This document shows positions 35,960 to 44,150 of a stretch of DNA of 64,000 nt, in pieces; within the stretch, counting starts at the first letter, position 1, and each line of letters opens with the position of its first letter. This stretch comes from Xanthobacteraceae bacterium (lineage in GTDB: Bacteria; Pseudomonadota; Alphaproteobacteria; Rhizobiales; Xanthobacteraceae), in the NCBI GenBank assembly GCA_019746135.1, contig JAIESI010000112.1, positions 1 to 64,000 on the forward strand. Direction: 5' to 3'. Position numbers and translations under genes: made by a program. The notes beneath the pieces were generated by a model. That model had not been told where the DNA came from and ran no database searches. It worked only from the letters and a program-made list of their open reading frames with translations.

Positions 35960-38900
35960 ATGTCCCTTTCGTTTTCGTCGCCCGTATCCCGCGACGCTCG
36001 CGCCCGTGGCGCCGGTGTGACCGCCGTTCTCGGCCCGACCAACACCGGCAAGACCCATCTCGCCATCGAGCGGATGATCAGCCACTCGTCCGGCCTGATC
36101 GGCCTGCCGCTGCGGCTCCTGGCCCGCGAGGTCTACAACAAGGTGGTCGACCGGGTCGGCGCGGAAAACGTCGCGCTGATCACCGGCGAGGAGAAGATCA
36201 AGCCGCAGAACCCGCGTTTCTGGGTCTCGACCGTCGAGGCGATGCCGCGCGACATCGATTGCGCCTTTGTCGCCATCGACGAGGTGCAGCTTGGCTCCGA
36301 CCTCGACCGCGGCCACGTGTTCACCGACCGCGCCCTCAACCGCCGCGGCCGCGAGGAGACGCTGGTGCTTGGCGCCGCGACCATGCGGCCGATGGTCGAG
36401 CGTCTTTTGCCCGGCGCGAACATCGTTCAGCGCCCCAGGCTTTCGACCCTCATCCATTCGGGGGACCGGAAGATCACGCGGTTGCCGCGCCGGAGCGCCA
36501 TCGTCGCGTTTTCCGCCGAGGAGGTTTACGCCATCGCCGAACTGATCCGCCGCCAGCGCGGCGGGGCTGCCGTGGTGCTCGGTGCCCTCTCGCCGCGCAC
36601 GCGCAATGCGCAGGTCGCGCTCTATCAGTCCGGCGACGTCGATTATCTGATCGCCACCGATGCGATCGGCATGGGGCTCAATCTCGACGTCGACCACGTC
36701 GCCTTCGCATCCGACCGCAAATTCGACGGCTACCAGTTTCGCCGCCTGAATCCGTCCGAAATGGCACAGATCGCCGGCCGCGCCGGCCGTGCCCAGCGCG
36801 ACGGCACGTTCGGCACCACCGGCCGCTGCCCACCGTTCGAGGACGATCTCGTTCGCGCGCTCGAAAGCCACTCGTTCGAGCCGATCAAGGTGCTGCAATG
36901 GCGCAACACCGACCTGGATTTTTCCTCGATCGGTGCGTTGCAGGCGTCGCTGGCGCGCACGCCGGAGGAGCAGGGGCTCACGCGTGCGCCCATCGCCGAA
37001 GACATTCTCGTGTTCGAACATGCTGCGCGCGATGAAGAAATTCGCGCGATGGCGTCGAACAAGGCGGCGATCGAACGGTTGTGGGACGTGTGTCAGGTGC
37101 CTGACTACCGCAAGATCGCGCCGGCGACGCATGCGGAACTGATCGTCACCCTCTATGGTTTCCTGATGCGGGAGGGTAAAATCCCGGCCGACTGGTTTTC
37201 CGCCCAGGTGGCGCAGGCCGACCGGACCGACGGCGATATCGATACGCTGTCGAACCGGATCGCGCATGTGCGGACCTGGACCTTCGTGGCGAACCGTCCG
37301 GACTGGCTTGCCGATCCCGAGCACTGGCAGGCCGTCGCGCGGGGCGTAGAGGACAAGCTCTCGGATGCGTTGCATGAGCGTCTTACCGAGCGGTTCGTCG
37401 ACCGGCGCACCAGTGTGTTGATGCGGCGGTTGCGCGAGAACTCGACATTGGAAACTGAAATCAAAAAGACCGGCGAAGTTGTCGTTGAGGGGCATGAGAT
37501 CGGCCGTCTCGACGGCTTCACCTTTGTGGCCGATGCGTCCGCCGCGGGCTCCGAGGCTAAGGCGTTGCAGGCCGCCGCGCGCACGGCGCTGGCCGGCGAG
37601 ATCGACGCCCGCGCCACCAAGCTGCAGCATGCGCCCGAGCGCGAATTCGTGCTCGACTCCGATGGAACAGTACGGTGGATCGGCGCGCCGGTCGGCAAGC
37701 TGCTGGCCGGCGACGACGTGCTGCGGCCGCGGCTTCGCGTCATTGCCGACGAGCAGCTCACCGGCGCCGCGCGCGAGGCGGTGCAGACCCGGCTCGACCT
37801 CTGGCTCAAGACCCATATCGAGCGGCTGCTTGGTCCGCTGTTCGCGCTCGCTGCCGCCGAGGATGTCACCGGCATCGCCCGCGGCGTCGCCTACCAGATC
37901 ATCGAGGCGCTCGGCGTCCTGGAACGCCAGAAGGTCGCCGAGGAGGTGAAAGGCCTCGATCAGCCGTCGCGCGCGACCCTTCGCAAGTATGGCATTCGCT
38001 TCGGTGCCTATCATCTTTATCTGCCGGCGCTGTTGAAGCCCGCGCCGCGCAGCCTTGCGGCCCATCTCTGGTTGCTCAAGAACGGCACGCCGGAGGACAA
38101 GGGCCTCGCCGAGTTGCAGCGGCTTGCATCGAGCGGCCGCACGTCGATCCCGGTCGACAAGGAAACGCCGAAGCCGCTCTACCGCACCATCGGCTATCGC
38201 GTGTGTGGCGAGCGCGCGATCCGGGTCGACATTCTCGAGCGGCTTGCCGATCTGATCCGCCCGGCGCTGTCATGGCGCGAGGGTTCGACCGCGCCGCGGC
38301 CACCGGGCGCGTTCAACGGCTTCGGCTTCACCGTGACCGGTGCGATGACGTCGCTCACCGGTGCGTCGGGCGAGGACTTCGCGTCGATCCTGCGCTCGCT
38401 CGGCTATCGCATGGAGAAGCGGCCCAAGCCGCCGCAGGCAGAAATGCCGCCGCAGGCAGAAGCGTCGCCGCAGGCAGAAACGCCGTCGGAGCCGGACAAG
38501 CCCGCGGACGCTGAGGCAACGACGGTCGCGCCCGCAAGCGATGCCGCTTCTTCGACCGAGGCGTCGGCCGCTGCGCCAGACGATGTCCACGACGCGGACG
38601 GTGAGATGCCGGAAGCGGATGTCGCCGAGCCTGCACCGGCGCTTGCGCCGGAAACCGAGCCTGCAGCGGACGTCGAGGCTTCGCCTGCCGTCGAGCCGGC
38701 ACCCGCGCCGGAAGCGCAGGCCCCTGATGCGGCGCCACCACCCGCCGAACCGACGGCAGCCGTGGAGGCCGCGCCGTTCGAGCCGGCTGCCGATGCGCCG
38801 GTCCCGGCCGGTTTCGCGGAAGCATCGACCGCTGCCGCTCCCGCCGAACCCGAGTTGATCGAGGTGTGGCGGCCGGGCCGTCCGCTTGGCGAGCGCCGTC

Positions 38901-39376
38901 CGCGCGAGGGCGAACGGAACCGCCGCCGCAGGAATCGCGGCGATCACAAGCCGGAGCAGACGCAAGCCCACGGGCAAGCCCACGCGGGCGGCAACGGCGC
39001 TGCCGCCGCTGCCGGAACCGAGCAGGCCTCGCCGACGGGCGACGGCGCGGCTGCGCCCGGCGACCAGAACCGCGAGCATCGCGGCCGCCGCCGGCACCAC
39101 CGCCCCGACGGCGGCAACGGCGAGCAGCGCGCCGACCGCACGGACCGTCACGAGAAGCGTGACCGGCAGGCGCGGGACGACAAGCGGCACGAGCGCGGCG
39201 ACCGCTCCGGCCGTCCGCCGCGCCGCGATCGGGACCGCGATCGCCGCGACGACGACCGGCCGTCGCGCACCTGGAGTTCGAGCGAGCAGAAGCGTGGCGG
39301 CAAGGAACCGGATCCGAATTCGCCGTTCGCAAAGCTCCTCGCGCTGAAAGAGCAGCTCGAGGGCAACAAGCGCTAG
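35960..39376 (+). CDS. Suv3-like superfamily 2 RNA helicase with disordered basic tail
   Basis: A 1138-residue protein. The N-terminal ATPase resembles mitochondrial SUV3/SUPV3L1: motif I LGPTNTGKTHLA, motif II VAIDEVQLGSD, motif VI QIAGRAGRAQRDG, and the Suv3-type C-terminal domain. From about residue 830 it becomes Pro/Ala/Glu-rich and then Arg/Asp/Gly/His-rich to the end, a probable disordered RNA-binding tail. Suv3 unwinds structured RNA with PNPase in mitochondria, so a degradosome role is plausible. ATG 35960 was chosen; an upstream in-frame start at 35903 gives no extra similarity. RNA- rather than DNA-helicase is inferred from homology. Confidence 0.9.
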   Translation: MSLSFSSPVSRDARARGAGVTAVLGPTNTGKTHLAIERMISHSSGLIGLPLRLLAREVYNKVVDRVGAENVALITGEEKIKPQNPRFWVSTVEAMPRDIDCAFVAIDEVQLGSDLDRGHVFTDRALNRRGREETLVLGAATMRPMVERLLPGANIVQRPRLSTLIHSGDRKITRLPRRSAIVAFSAEEVYAIAELIRRQRGGAAVVLGALSPRTRNAQVALYQSGDVDYLIATDAIGMGLNLDVDHVAFASDRKFDGYQFRRLNPSEMAQIAGRAGRAQRDGTFGTTGRCPPFEDDLVRALESHSFEPIKVLQWRNTDLDFSSIGALQASLARTPEEQGLTRAPIAEDILVFEHAARDEEIRAMASNKAAIERLWDVCQVPDYRKIAPATHAELIVTLYGFLMREGKIPADWFSAQVAQADRTDGDIDTLSNRIAHVRTWTFVANRPDWLADPEHWQAVARGVEDKLSDALHERLTERFVDRRTSVLMRRLRENSTLETEIKKTGEVVVEGHEIGRLDGFTFVADASAAGSEAKALQAAARTALAGEIDARATKLQHAPEREFVLDSDGTVRWIGAPVGKLLAGDDVLRPRLRVIADEQLTGAAREAVQTRLDLWLKTHIERLLGPLFALAAAEDVTGIARGVAYQIIEALGVLERQKVAEEVKGLDQPSRATLRKYGIRFGAYHLYLPALLKPAPRSLAAHLWLLKNGTPEDKGLAELQRLASSGRTSIPVDKETPKPLYRTIGYRVCGERAIRVDILERLADLIRPALSWREGSTAPRPPGAFNGFGFTVTGAMTSLTGASGEDFASILRSLGYRMEKRPKPPQAEMPPQAEASPQAETPSEPDKPADAEATTVAPASDAASSTEASAAAPDDVHDADGEMPEADVAEPAPALAPETEPAADVEASPAVEPAPAPEAQAPDAAPPPAEPTAAVEAAPFEPAADAPVPAGFAEASTAAAPAEPELIEVWRPGRPLGERRPREGERNRRRRNRGDHKPEQTQAHGQAHAGGNGAAAAAGTEQASPTGDGAAAPGDQNREHRGRRRHHRPDGGNGEQRADRTDRHEKRDRQARDDKRHERGDRSGRPPRRDRDRDRRDDDRPSRTWSSSEQKRGGKEPDPNSPFAKLLALKEQLEGNKR

Positions 39377-39479
39377 AGCATGATCCCGAAAAGTGTGAAG
39401 CGGTTTTCGGAAAAGATCATGCTCAAACAAGAGCATGATCCCGAAAAGTGTGAAGCGGTTTTCGGAAAAGATCATGCTC
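39376..39479. repeat. Direct tandem pair of a 49-bp palindromic repeat
   Basis: Two identical copies (39376-39424 and 39431-39479) with GAGCATGATC at the start and GATCATGCTC at the end, so each copy is also a hairpin. A diverged relative, sharing AGTGTGAAGCGGTT, occurs at 47362-47411. Such dispersed repeats are common in Rhizobiales, though no element name is claimed. The first copy starts at the helicase stop codon. Confidence 0.9.
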
Positions 39480-39491
39480 GAACAAGAAGGA

Positions 39492-39530
39492 AAAGCGGGA
39501 TGACGATTCGAAGAAAAGTCATCCCGCTTT
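39492..39530 (+). terminator. Long hairpin between helicase and S4 genes
   Basis: A perfect 13-bp stem AAAGCGGGATGAC / GTCATCCCGCTTT with a 13-nt loop, 14 bp before the S4 protein start. It may end helicase transcripts or, as a leader hairpin, modulate the S4 gene. Confidence 0.65.
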
Positions 39531-39544
39531 AGGCTTTCGCACCG

Positions 39545-39928
39545 TTGGACCGTCAGCGGATCGACAAGTGGCTCTGGCACGCGCGGGTGGTCCGCACCCG
39601 CTCTGCCGCCGCGGCGCTGGTCGGCGGCGGCATGGTCCGGCTCAACAACGAGCGCGTCGAGCAGCCGAGCCGGCCGGTGCGGCCGGGCGACGTCGTCACC
39701 ATCGCCCTCGACCGCTCCGTCCGGATCCTCAAGGTGACCGGCTACGCCGAGCGCCGCGGCTCGGCCGACATCGCCCGCGGCCTGTTCGAGGACCTGACCC
39801 CGCCGCCCGCGCCGAAGCCCTCGGCGCCGCCATCCGGTCAGCGCGCCGAGGGCTCCGGCCGTCCGACCAAGCGGGAGCGCCGGGACACCGACCGGCTGCG
39901 CGGGCGTGACGGCTTCGATCTGGAATGA
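39545..39928 (+). CDS. S4-domain RNA-binding protein, Hsp15-like
   Basis: A 127-residue protein from TTG 39545. [30 protein letters not shown] is the S4 fold of Hsp15/HslR, which binds free 50S subunits carrying nascent chains. It has a basic Pro-rich C-terminal tail ([16 protein letters not shown]). It lies between the helicase and fdxA, as in other Rhizobiales. The stop overlaps nothing, and fdxA begins 80 bp later. Confidence 0.9.
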   Translation: MDRQRIDKWLWHARVVRTRSAAAALVGGGMVRLNNERVEQPSRPVRPGDVVTIALDRSVRILKVTGYAERRGSADIARGLFEDLTPPPAPKPSAPPSGQRAEGSGRPTKRERRDTDRLRGRDGFDLE

Positions 39929-40008
39929 GCCCGATCGCGGCCTGCATTGCCGCCAATCGCTTGCGGACCCGCGGCCTATGCGGTACGGACCGAGTTCGGA
40001 GTGGTGGA

Positions 40009-40347
40009 ATGACCTACGTCGTCAACGAGAGCTGCATCAAGTGCAAGTACACCGACTGCGTCGAAGTCTGTCCGGTCGACTGCTTCTACGAAGGCGAGAA
40101 CATGCTCGTCATTCACCCGGACGAGTGCATTGATTGCGGCGTTTGCGAGCCGGAATGCCCCGCCGAGGCGATCAAGCCGGACACCGAGCCGGGCCTGGAG
40201 AAGTGGCTGGCGCTGAATGCCGAATACGCCAAGACCTGGCCCAACATCACGGTGAAGAAGGAGGCCCCCGCCGACGCCAAGGAGTGGGAGGGGGTGCCGG
40301 ACAAGTTCGAGAAGCACTTCTCGTCCGAACCGGGGCAGGGTGACTGA
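40009..40347 (+). CDS. fdxA: Seven-iron ferredoxin FdxA
   Basis: A 112-residue ferredoxin. Cys9, Cys17 and Cys50 are placed to bind a [3Fe-4S] cluster, and Cys21, Cys40, Cys43 and Cys46 a [4Fe-4S] cluster, by analogy with Azotobacter FdI (shifted by one); the extra Cys12 corresponds to its free cysteine. The acidic C-terminal helix ([11 protein letters not shown]) is typical. ATG 40009 gives the standard start; the frame runs upstream to 39925 without similarity. It is an electron carrier of unknown partner. Confidence 0.95.
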   Translation: MTYVVNESCIKCKYTDCVEVCPVDCFYEGENMLVIHPDECIDCGVCEPECPAEAIKPDTEPGLEKWLALNAEYAKTWPNITVKKEAPADAKEWEGVPDKFEKHFSSEPGQGD

Positions 40348-40419
40348 ACGGTTTTCGCCGGCCGGCCAAAATCAGCGGCCGGAACCCGGCACGTTAACCA
40401 ATCTTAATAAGATCGGCTG

Positions 40420-40445
40420 CCGTTTTCGCTATAAACGGGCTTTTT
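40420..40445 (+). terminator. Terminator of fdxA
   Basis: Stem CCGTTT / AAACGG with loop TCGCTAT, followed by GCTTTTT. A short stem but a good T-run. Confidence 0.7.
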
Positions 40446-40460
40446 GCAGTGCAATAAAGC

Positions 40461-40489
40461 TTTGATTTTGGCGGAAATTGTGATATACA
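40461..40489 (+). promoter_or_regulatory. Candidate carD promoter
   Basis: TTTGAT (40461-40466), 17-bp spacer, TATACA (40484-40489). The -10 is good, the -35 moderate (or TTGATT with a 16-bp spacer). It lies 110-290 bp from the possible carD starts. Confidence 0.45.
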
Positions 40490-40777
40490 TGACATTACGA
40501 TGGATTTCGCCCGAGCGCTCCCCCCTGGGAGCCTTATTTTTCGGGAATGATCCCCATATAAACCCGCGAAGGGGCGTGTAAATCGCACGCATAAGCTGTG
40601 GCAGGGAAGATGCGTCAAAAGTCCAAGAAGGGTTCGTCCGGCTCGAGCCGACGCGCCAAGAAATCAACCGCTGGCGCTGTCCGGCGGACTTCGCAGGCTT
40701 CGCGCGGTGCCGCCCGCCGCGTAGCCCCCGTAGCCAAAGTGCCCGGCCGCAAGCCGGAGCAAGGAGCAGTTCCCGGA

Positions 40778-41365
40778 ATGACCGCCAAAAAGACCACTCA
40801 ACGGCAGGGCTTCAAGACCAACGAATACATCGTCTATCCGGCCCACGGCGTCGGCCAGATCATGGCGATCGAGGAGCAGGAGGTCGCGGGCGCCAAGCTC
40901 GAGCTTTTCGTCATCAACTTCGTCAAGGACAAGATGACGCTGCGGGTTCCGACGGCCAAGGTGGCCGCGGTCGGCATGCGCAAGCTTGCCGAGGGCAGCC
41001 TGGTCAAGCGGGCGCTTGAGACGCTGAAGGGCCGCGCCCGCATCAAGCGCACCATGTGGTCGCGCCGCGCCCAGGAGTACGAAGCCAAGATCAACTCCGG
41101 CGACATCGTCGCCATCGCCGAGGTCGTTCGCGACCTGTTCCGTTCGGAATCGCAGCCCGAGCAGTCCTATTCGGAGCGGCAGCTTTATGAAGCCGCCCTC
41201 GACCGGCTGTCGCGCGAGATCGCCGCGGTCCAGCACGTGACCGAGACCGAGGCGGTGAAGGAGATCGAGGCGGCGCTCGCCAAGGGTCCGCGCCGCGGTC
41301 CGAAGCCGGCTGCCGACGCTGACGCCGAAGCCGGCGAGGAAGCCGTGGAAGAGGAAGCGGCGTAA
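40778..41365 (+). CDS. carD: CarD/CdnL family RNA polymerase-interacting regulator
   Basis: A 195-residue CarD-like protein: FKTNEYIVYPAHGVGQIMAIEEQEVAG is the RNAP beta-binding Tudor-like domain, and MWSRRAQEYEAKINSGDIVAIAEVVRDLFR the helical DNA-binding part. CdnL proteins stabilise open promoter complexes, especially at rRNA promoters. ATG 40778 has AAGGAG 11 nt upstream and gives the family's usual length. A longer start (GTG 40598 or ATG 40610) would add about 60 Lys/Arg-rich residues. The C-terminal tail is acidic. Confidence 0.93.
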   Translation: MTAKKTTQRQGFKTNEYIVYPAHGVGQIMAIEEQEVAGAKLELFVINFVKDKMTLRVPTAKVAAVGMRKLAEGSLVKRALETLKGRARIKRTMWSRRAQEYEAKINSGDIVAIAEVVRDLFRSESQPEQSYSERQLYEAALDRLSREIAAVQHVTETEAVKEIEAALAKGPRRGPKPAADADAEAGEEAVEEEAA

Positions 41366-41389
41366 GCCGTCCTCACCGCAGCAATACGA

Positions 41390-41417
41390 AAGGCCCGGTT
41401 TCGCGACCGGGCCTTTT
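41390..41417 (+). terminator. Terminator of carD
   Basis: A perfect 10-bp stem AAGGCCCGGT / ACCGGGCCTT with loop TTCGCG, followed by TT and a T-rich run. Confidence 0.85.
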
Positions 41418-41448
41418 GCTTTTGCGCTTGCGGCATCGGCGGCGCCAT

Positions 41449-41579
41449 CCCTCCCCGCGAGGGGAGGGTGGCCGCGCAGCGGCCGGGTGGGGAGAAGGTG
41501 CCATGAGGCACCGTCTCGCGTGTTGCGCCTTCTCCCCACCCGGCTCGCTTCGCTCGCCACCCTCCCCTTGCGGGGAGGG
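41449..41579. repeat. 131-bp dispersed inverted repeat
   Basis: Two inverted arms of the form CCCTCCCCGC-AGGGGAGGG followed by GGGTGGGGAGAAGG, with diverged GC hairpins inside each arm. The left begins at 41449, the right ends at 41579. It lies between carD and the amidohydrolase and resembles gene-less repeats common in this group of bacteria, though not the REP-like family described elsewhere in this window. Confidence 0.85.
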
Positions 41580-41649
41580 AAGAGACCGCCCGTGTCGCGA
41601 TGATTTCAATCAAAGACGATCGCATCTAGCCTGCCGGTGGAGAAACCAA

Positions 41650-42534
41650 ATGAACGACACCGCCAATCCGCCGATGTGCGCCGGCCCGCATCTCGACACG
41701 CGCAAGCCTGTGCTCGCGCTCCCGCCGAAATCCGCCGACTGCCACTGCCACGTGTTCGGGCCGCGCGAGAAATATCCGTGGGCCGCGAACCGCCTCTACA
41801 CGCCGCCGCCGGTCACTCTGGAAAACTATCTCGACATGCTCCGCGCCACCGGCTTCGAGCGCGGCGTCATGGTGCAGACCGGGCTCTACGGCAACGACAA
41901 CCGCTTCATCCTCGATTCCATCAGCGCGCATCCGACATCGCTGCGCGGCGTCGCGCTGATCGGCGAAGGCATCACCGACCGCGAGCTCGAGGATCTGGCG
42001 CGCGGCGGCGTGCGCGGCTTCCGCGTCAACCGCACCGCCAGGACCGGCCTTGCCTTCGACGTCGCCCGCAAGCTCGCCGAGCGCGTGAAGGGCTATGGCA
42101 TGCACGTGCAGTTCCTGCTCGACATCGAGGACCATCCCGACATCGACCGCTTCCTCGGCAGCTTCGCGACCGAGGTGGTGATCGACCACATGGGCCGGCC
42201 CGATCCGCGGAAGGGCGTCGACGCGCCGGGCTTCCAGGCGCTCATCCGCCTGCTCAAGTCCGGGCGCGGCTGGGCGAAAATGTCGGCGCCGTATCGCACG
42301 TCGTTGCAGGAGCCGCCGTATAACGACATCACGCCGTTCGCCCATGCGCTGGTGGATGCCGCGCCCGACCGCCTGGTCTGGGGCTCCGACTGGCCGCATG
42401 TGCTGCTGGAGACGACCATGCCGAACGACGGCGATCTGGTCGATCAGATTGCGGTGTGGGTGCCCGACGAGACGGTGCGCAAGCGCATCCTCGTCGACAA
42501 CGCGGAAAAGCTCTACGGCTTCGAGCGGTCTTAG
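41650..42534 (+). CDS. Amidohydrolase (TIM-barrel lactonase-like)
   Basis: A 294-residue amidohydrolase_2 protein. HxH in DCHCHVFGP (His32, His34), VVIDHMGRPD and LVWGSDWPHV with the catalytic Asp are in place. The closest functional relatives by motif are 2-pyrone-4,6-dicarboxylate and 4-sulfomuconolactone hydrolases, which open lactones in aromatic degradation. ATG 41650 gives a standard N-terminus; the open frame begins earlier inside the repeat. It converges on a flavin monooxygenase across a REP-like pair. The substrate is not determinable. Confidence 0.88.
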   Translation: MNDTANPPMCAGPHLDTRKPVLALPPKSADCHCHVFGPREKYPWAANRLYTPPPVTLENYLDMLRATGFERGVMVQTGLYGNDNRFILDSISAHPTSLRGVALIGEGITDRELEDLARGGVRGFRVNRTARTGLAFDVARKLAERVKGYGMHVQFLLDIEDHPDIDRFLGSFATEVVIDHMGRPDPRKGVDAPGFQALIRLLKSGRGWAKMSAPYRTSLQEPPYNDITPFAHALVDAAPDRLVWGSDWPHVLLETTMPNDGDLVDQIAVWVPDETVRKRILVDNAEKLYGFERS

Positions 42535-42548
42535 CCGAACCCACCGAC

Positions 42549-42682
42549 GTCATTCCGGGGCGCCACGAAGTGGCGAACCCGGAATCCATACGCCGCAGCA
42601 GTGGTTGTGGATTCCGGGTTCGCGTGCCATAGCGCGTCGAAGACGCGCGTGAACGCGCTTCTCGCACGCGCCCCGGAATGAC
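42549..42682. repeat. REP-like inverted pair B (gene-less)
   Basis: Left REP 42549-42589 starts GTCATTCCGGGGCG and ends CGAACCCGGAATCCATA; right REP 42608-42682 is its inverse. Spacer is 18 bp. The right copy has the 32-bp tip palindrome (42628-42659, core CGTCGAAGACG) in its hairpin loop. The spacer's right half, CAGTGGTTGTGG, matches the sequence just inside the right end of the GIY-YIG cassette, as if the gene had been deleted. Confidence 0.85.
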
Positions 42683-42689
42683 GCAGGTG

Positions 42690-43901
42690 CTACACCGCCA
42701 CCGCCGTCGCGTCATACGCGTACAGCCACTCCATCCGCTCGCGCACGCGCTCCTGCTGCCATTCGCGCGCGACCTCGACGCCCACCGCGTTCGGGTCGTC
42801 GAGCGCCGGGCTGAACGCCGAGCGGCGGTTCTCATGCGACTTCCGCACCACGCTCGCGGTGCGCTCGCGGCGGATGTCCTCGTAGCGCGCGAACGCTTGC
42901 GCCGGATCGCCGAAGTACTTCGCCAGGCATTCGGCGACGATGTAGCCGTCCTCGATCGCCATCACGCCGCCCTGGCCGAGGAACGGCAAGGTCGGATGGC
43001 AGGCGTCGCCGAGCAGCGTCACGCGGCCCTTGCTCCACTGCGGCATCGGCCCGCGCACCATCATCGCCCATTTGTACGGCGTCTCGATCCGGGCGATCAT
43101 CTCGTGCACGTCGGCGTGCCAGCCGCGGAAGTCGTTGGCGAGCTCGTCCTTGGTGCCCTGCGTCACCCAGGATTCCACCTGCCAGTCGTCGCGCTCGACG
43201 AAGCTGATGAAGTTCATGATCTCGCCGCGCCGCACCGGATAGTGCAGCACGTGGCCGTGCGGCCCGAGCCAGTTGACGCCCTGCATCTCCTGCAGATGCG
43301 GCGGCAGCTTTTCCATCGCCACGAGGCCGCGCCACGCCACCGCGCCGGTGAAGATCGGCTTGTCGGCGCCGAACAGCGCCGCGCGCACCCGCGAATGAAT
43401 GCCGTCGGCGCCGATCACATAGGCCGCGCGCGCGCCCGATCCGTCCTCGAACCGCACCTCGGCGTGATCGCCTTCAAACGCCACGCCGGAGCAGCGCCGG
43501 TTGAGTTTCACCGCATCGGGCTTGATCGCCTTGACCGCGTCGGCCAGGAGCCCATGCAGGTCGCCCCGGTGCAGCATCACATGCGGCGTGCCGTAGCGCT
43601 GCCGCGTCACCGCGCCGAGATCGAACCAGTTCCAGGTTTCGCCGCTCGACCAGTGCCGGATCACCCGCCGCTGCGGCAGCACCTGCACGCGTTTGAGCGC
43701 GTCCTCGAGCCCCAGCGCGTAGAGCACGCGGGTGCCGTTGGAGCTGATCTGGATGCCGGCGCCGACCTCTTTCAGCTCCGGCGCCTGCTCGTGGATCTCG
43801 ACGTCGATCCCGCGCTTGAGCAGCGACAGCGCCGCGGCCAGTCCGCCGATGCCGGCGCCGACGATGATCACCTTGTCTTGCACCGACCTCTCCACAGTCA
43901 T
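42690..43901 (-). CDS. FAD-dependent aromatic monooxygenase
   Basis: A 403-residue group A hydroxylase. Rossmann motif IIVGAGIGGLAAALSLLKRG, DG motif VIGADGIHSRVRAALF, GD motif LLGDACHPTLPFLGQGGVMAIEDG. It resembles salicylate and 6-hydroxynicotinate 3-monooxygenases; the exact substrate is not readable. It converges on the amidohydrolase, so ring hydroxylation and lactone hydrolysis could belong to one pathway (inference). Its start is 250 bp from a Bug receptor on the same strand, across REP-like pair C. Confidence 0.87.
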   Translation of the reverse strand: MTVERSVQDKVIIVGAGIGGLAAALSLLKRGIDVEIHEQAPELKEVGAGIQISSNGTRVLYALGLEDALKRVQVLPQRRVIRHWSSGETWNWFDLGAVTRQRYGTPHVMLHRGDLHGLLADAVKAIKPDAVKLNRRCSGVAFEGDHAEVRFEDGSGARAAYVIGADGIHSRVRAALFGADKPIFTGAVAWRGLVAMEKLPPHLQEMQGVNWLGPHGHVLHYPVRRGEIMNFISFVERDDWQVESWVTQGTKDELANDFRGWHADVHEMIARIETPYKWAMMVRGPMPQWSKGRVTLLGDACHPTLPFLGQGGVMAIEDGYIVAECLAKYFGDPAQAFARYEDIRRERTASVVRKSHENRRSAFSPALDDPNAVGVEVAREWQQERVRERMEWLYAYDATAVAV

Positions 43902-44137
43902 TCCGGGGCGCGAGCCATCAGCGCGTTGACGCGCGTCTTCCGCCTTCGCGCTCGCGCGCTACGGCGGACTCCAAGCCCGCCGTAGCTCGCGCAGCGAGCG
44001 GAGGCAGGTCGACGCGCTATGGCTCGCGAACCCGGAACCATGACCACAAATCTAACGAAGTGCTTCCACGTATCCCAACCAGCCTTTGGGGTTATGGATT
44101 CCGGGTTCGCACGCTGACGCGTGCGCCCCGGAATGAC
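43897..44137. repeat. REP-like inverted pair C with doubly nested palindromes
   Basis: Left REP 43897-44048, right REP 44091-44137. The left copy's tip contains the 32-bp palindrome, itself split by a further 70-bp near-palindrome (43941-44010; inner arms CTACGGCGG / CCGCCGTAG). The tip module resumes at 44011 with GACGCGCTATGG. So three palindromes are nested one inside the next. The right copy has a simple tip. Confidence 0.85.
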
Positions 44138-44150
44138 TCGCGGAGAAATC

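Larger units (their letters stand above)
40348..40777. promoter_or_regulatory. fdxA-carD intergenic region
   Basis: About 430 bp, AT-richer than its surroundings in its first half. It holds the fdxA terminator (40420-40445), a carD promoter candidate (40461-40489) and a GC hairpin near 40520. The last 180 bp (40598-40777) are open in the carD frame and would encode a Lys/Arg/Ala-rich extension, so part may be coding. Confidence 0.6.

Noticed and set aside
35765-38065. 766-codon reverse ORF opposite the helicase
   Set aside because: Antisense shadow of a gene with intact helicase motifs.
39376-39479. Two identical 49-bp direct repeats as a minimal CRISPR
   Set aside because: Only 6 bp separate the copies, there are no cas genes, and each copy is a simple hairpin.
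41449-41579. Possible CRISPR array because of regularly placed similar segments
   Set aside because: The segments are two inverted arms of one palindrome, not direct repeats with unique spacers.
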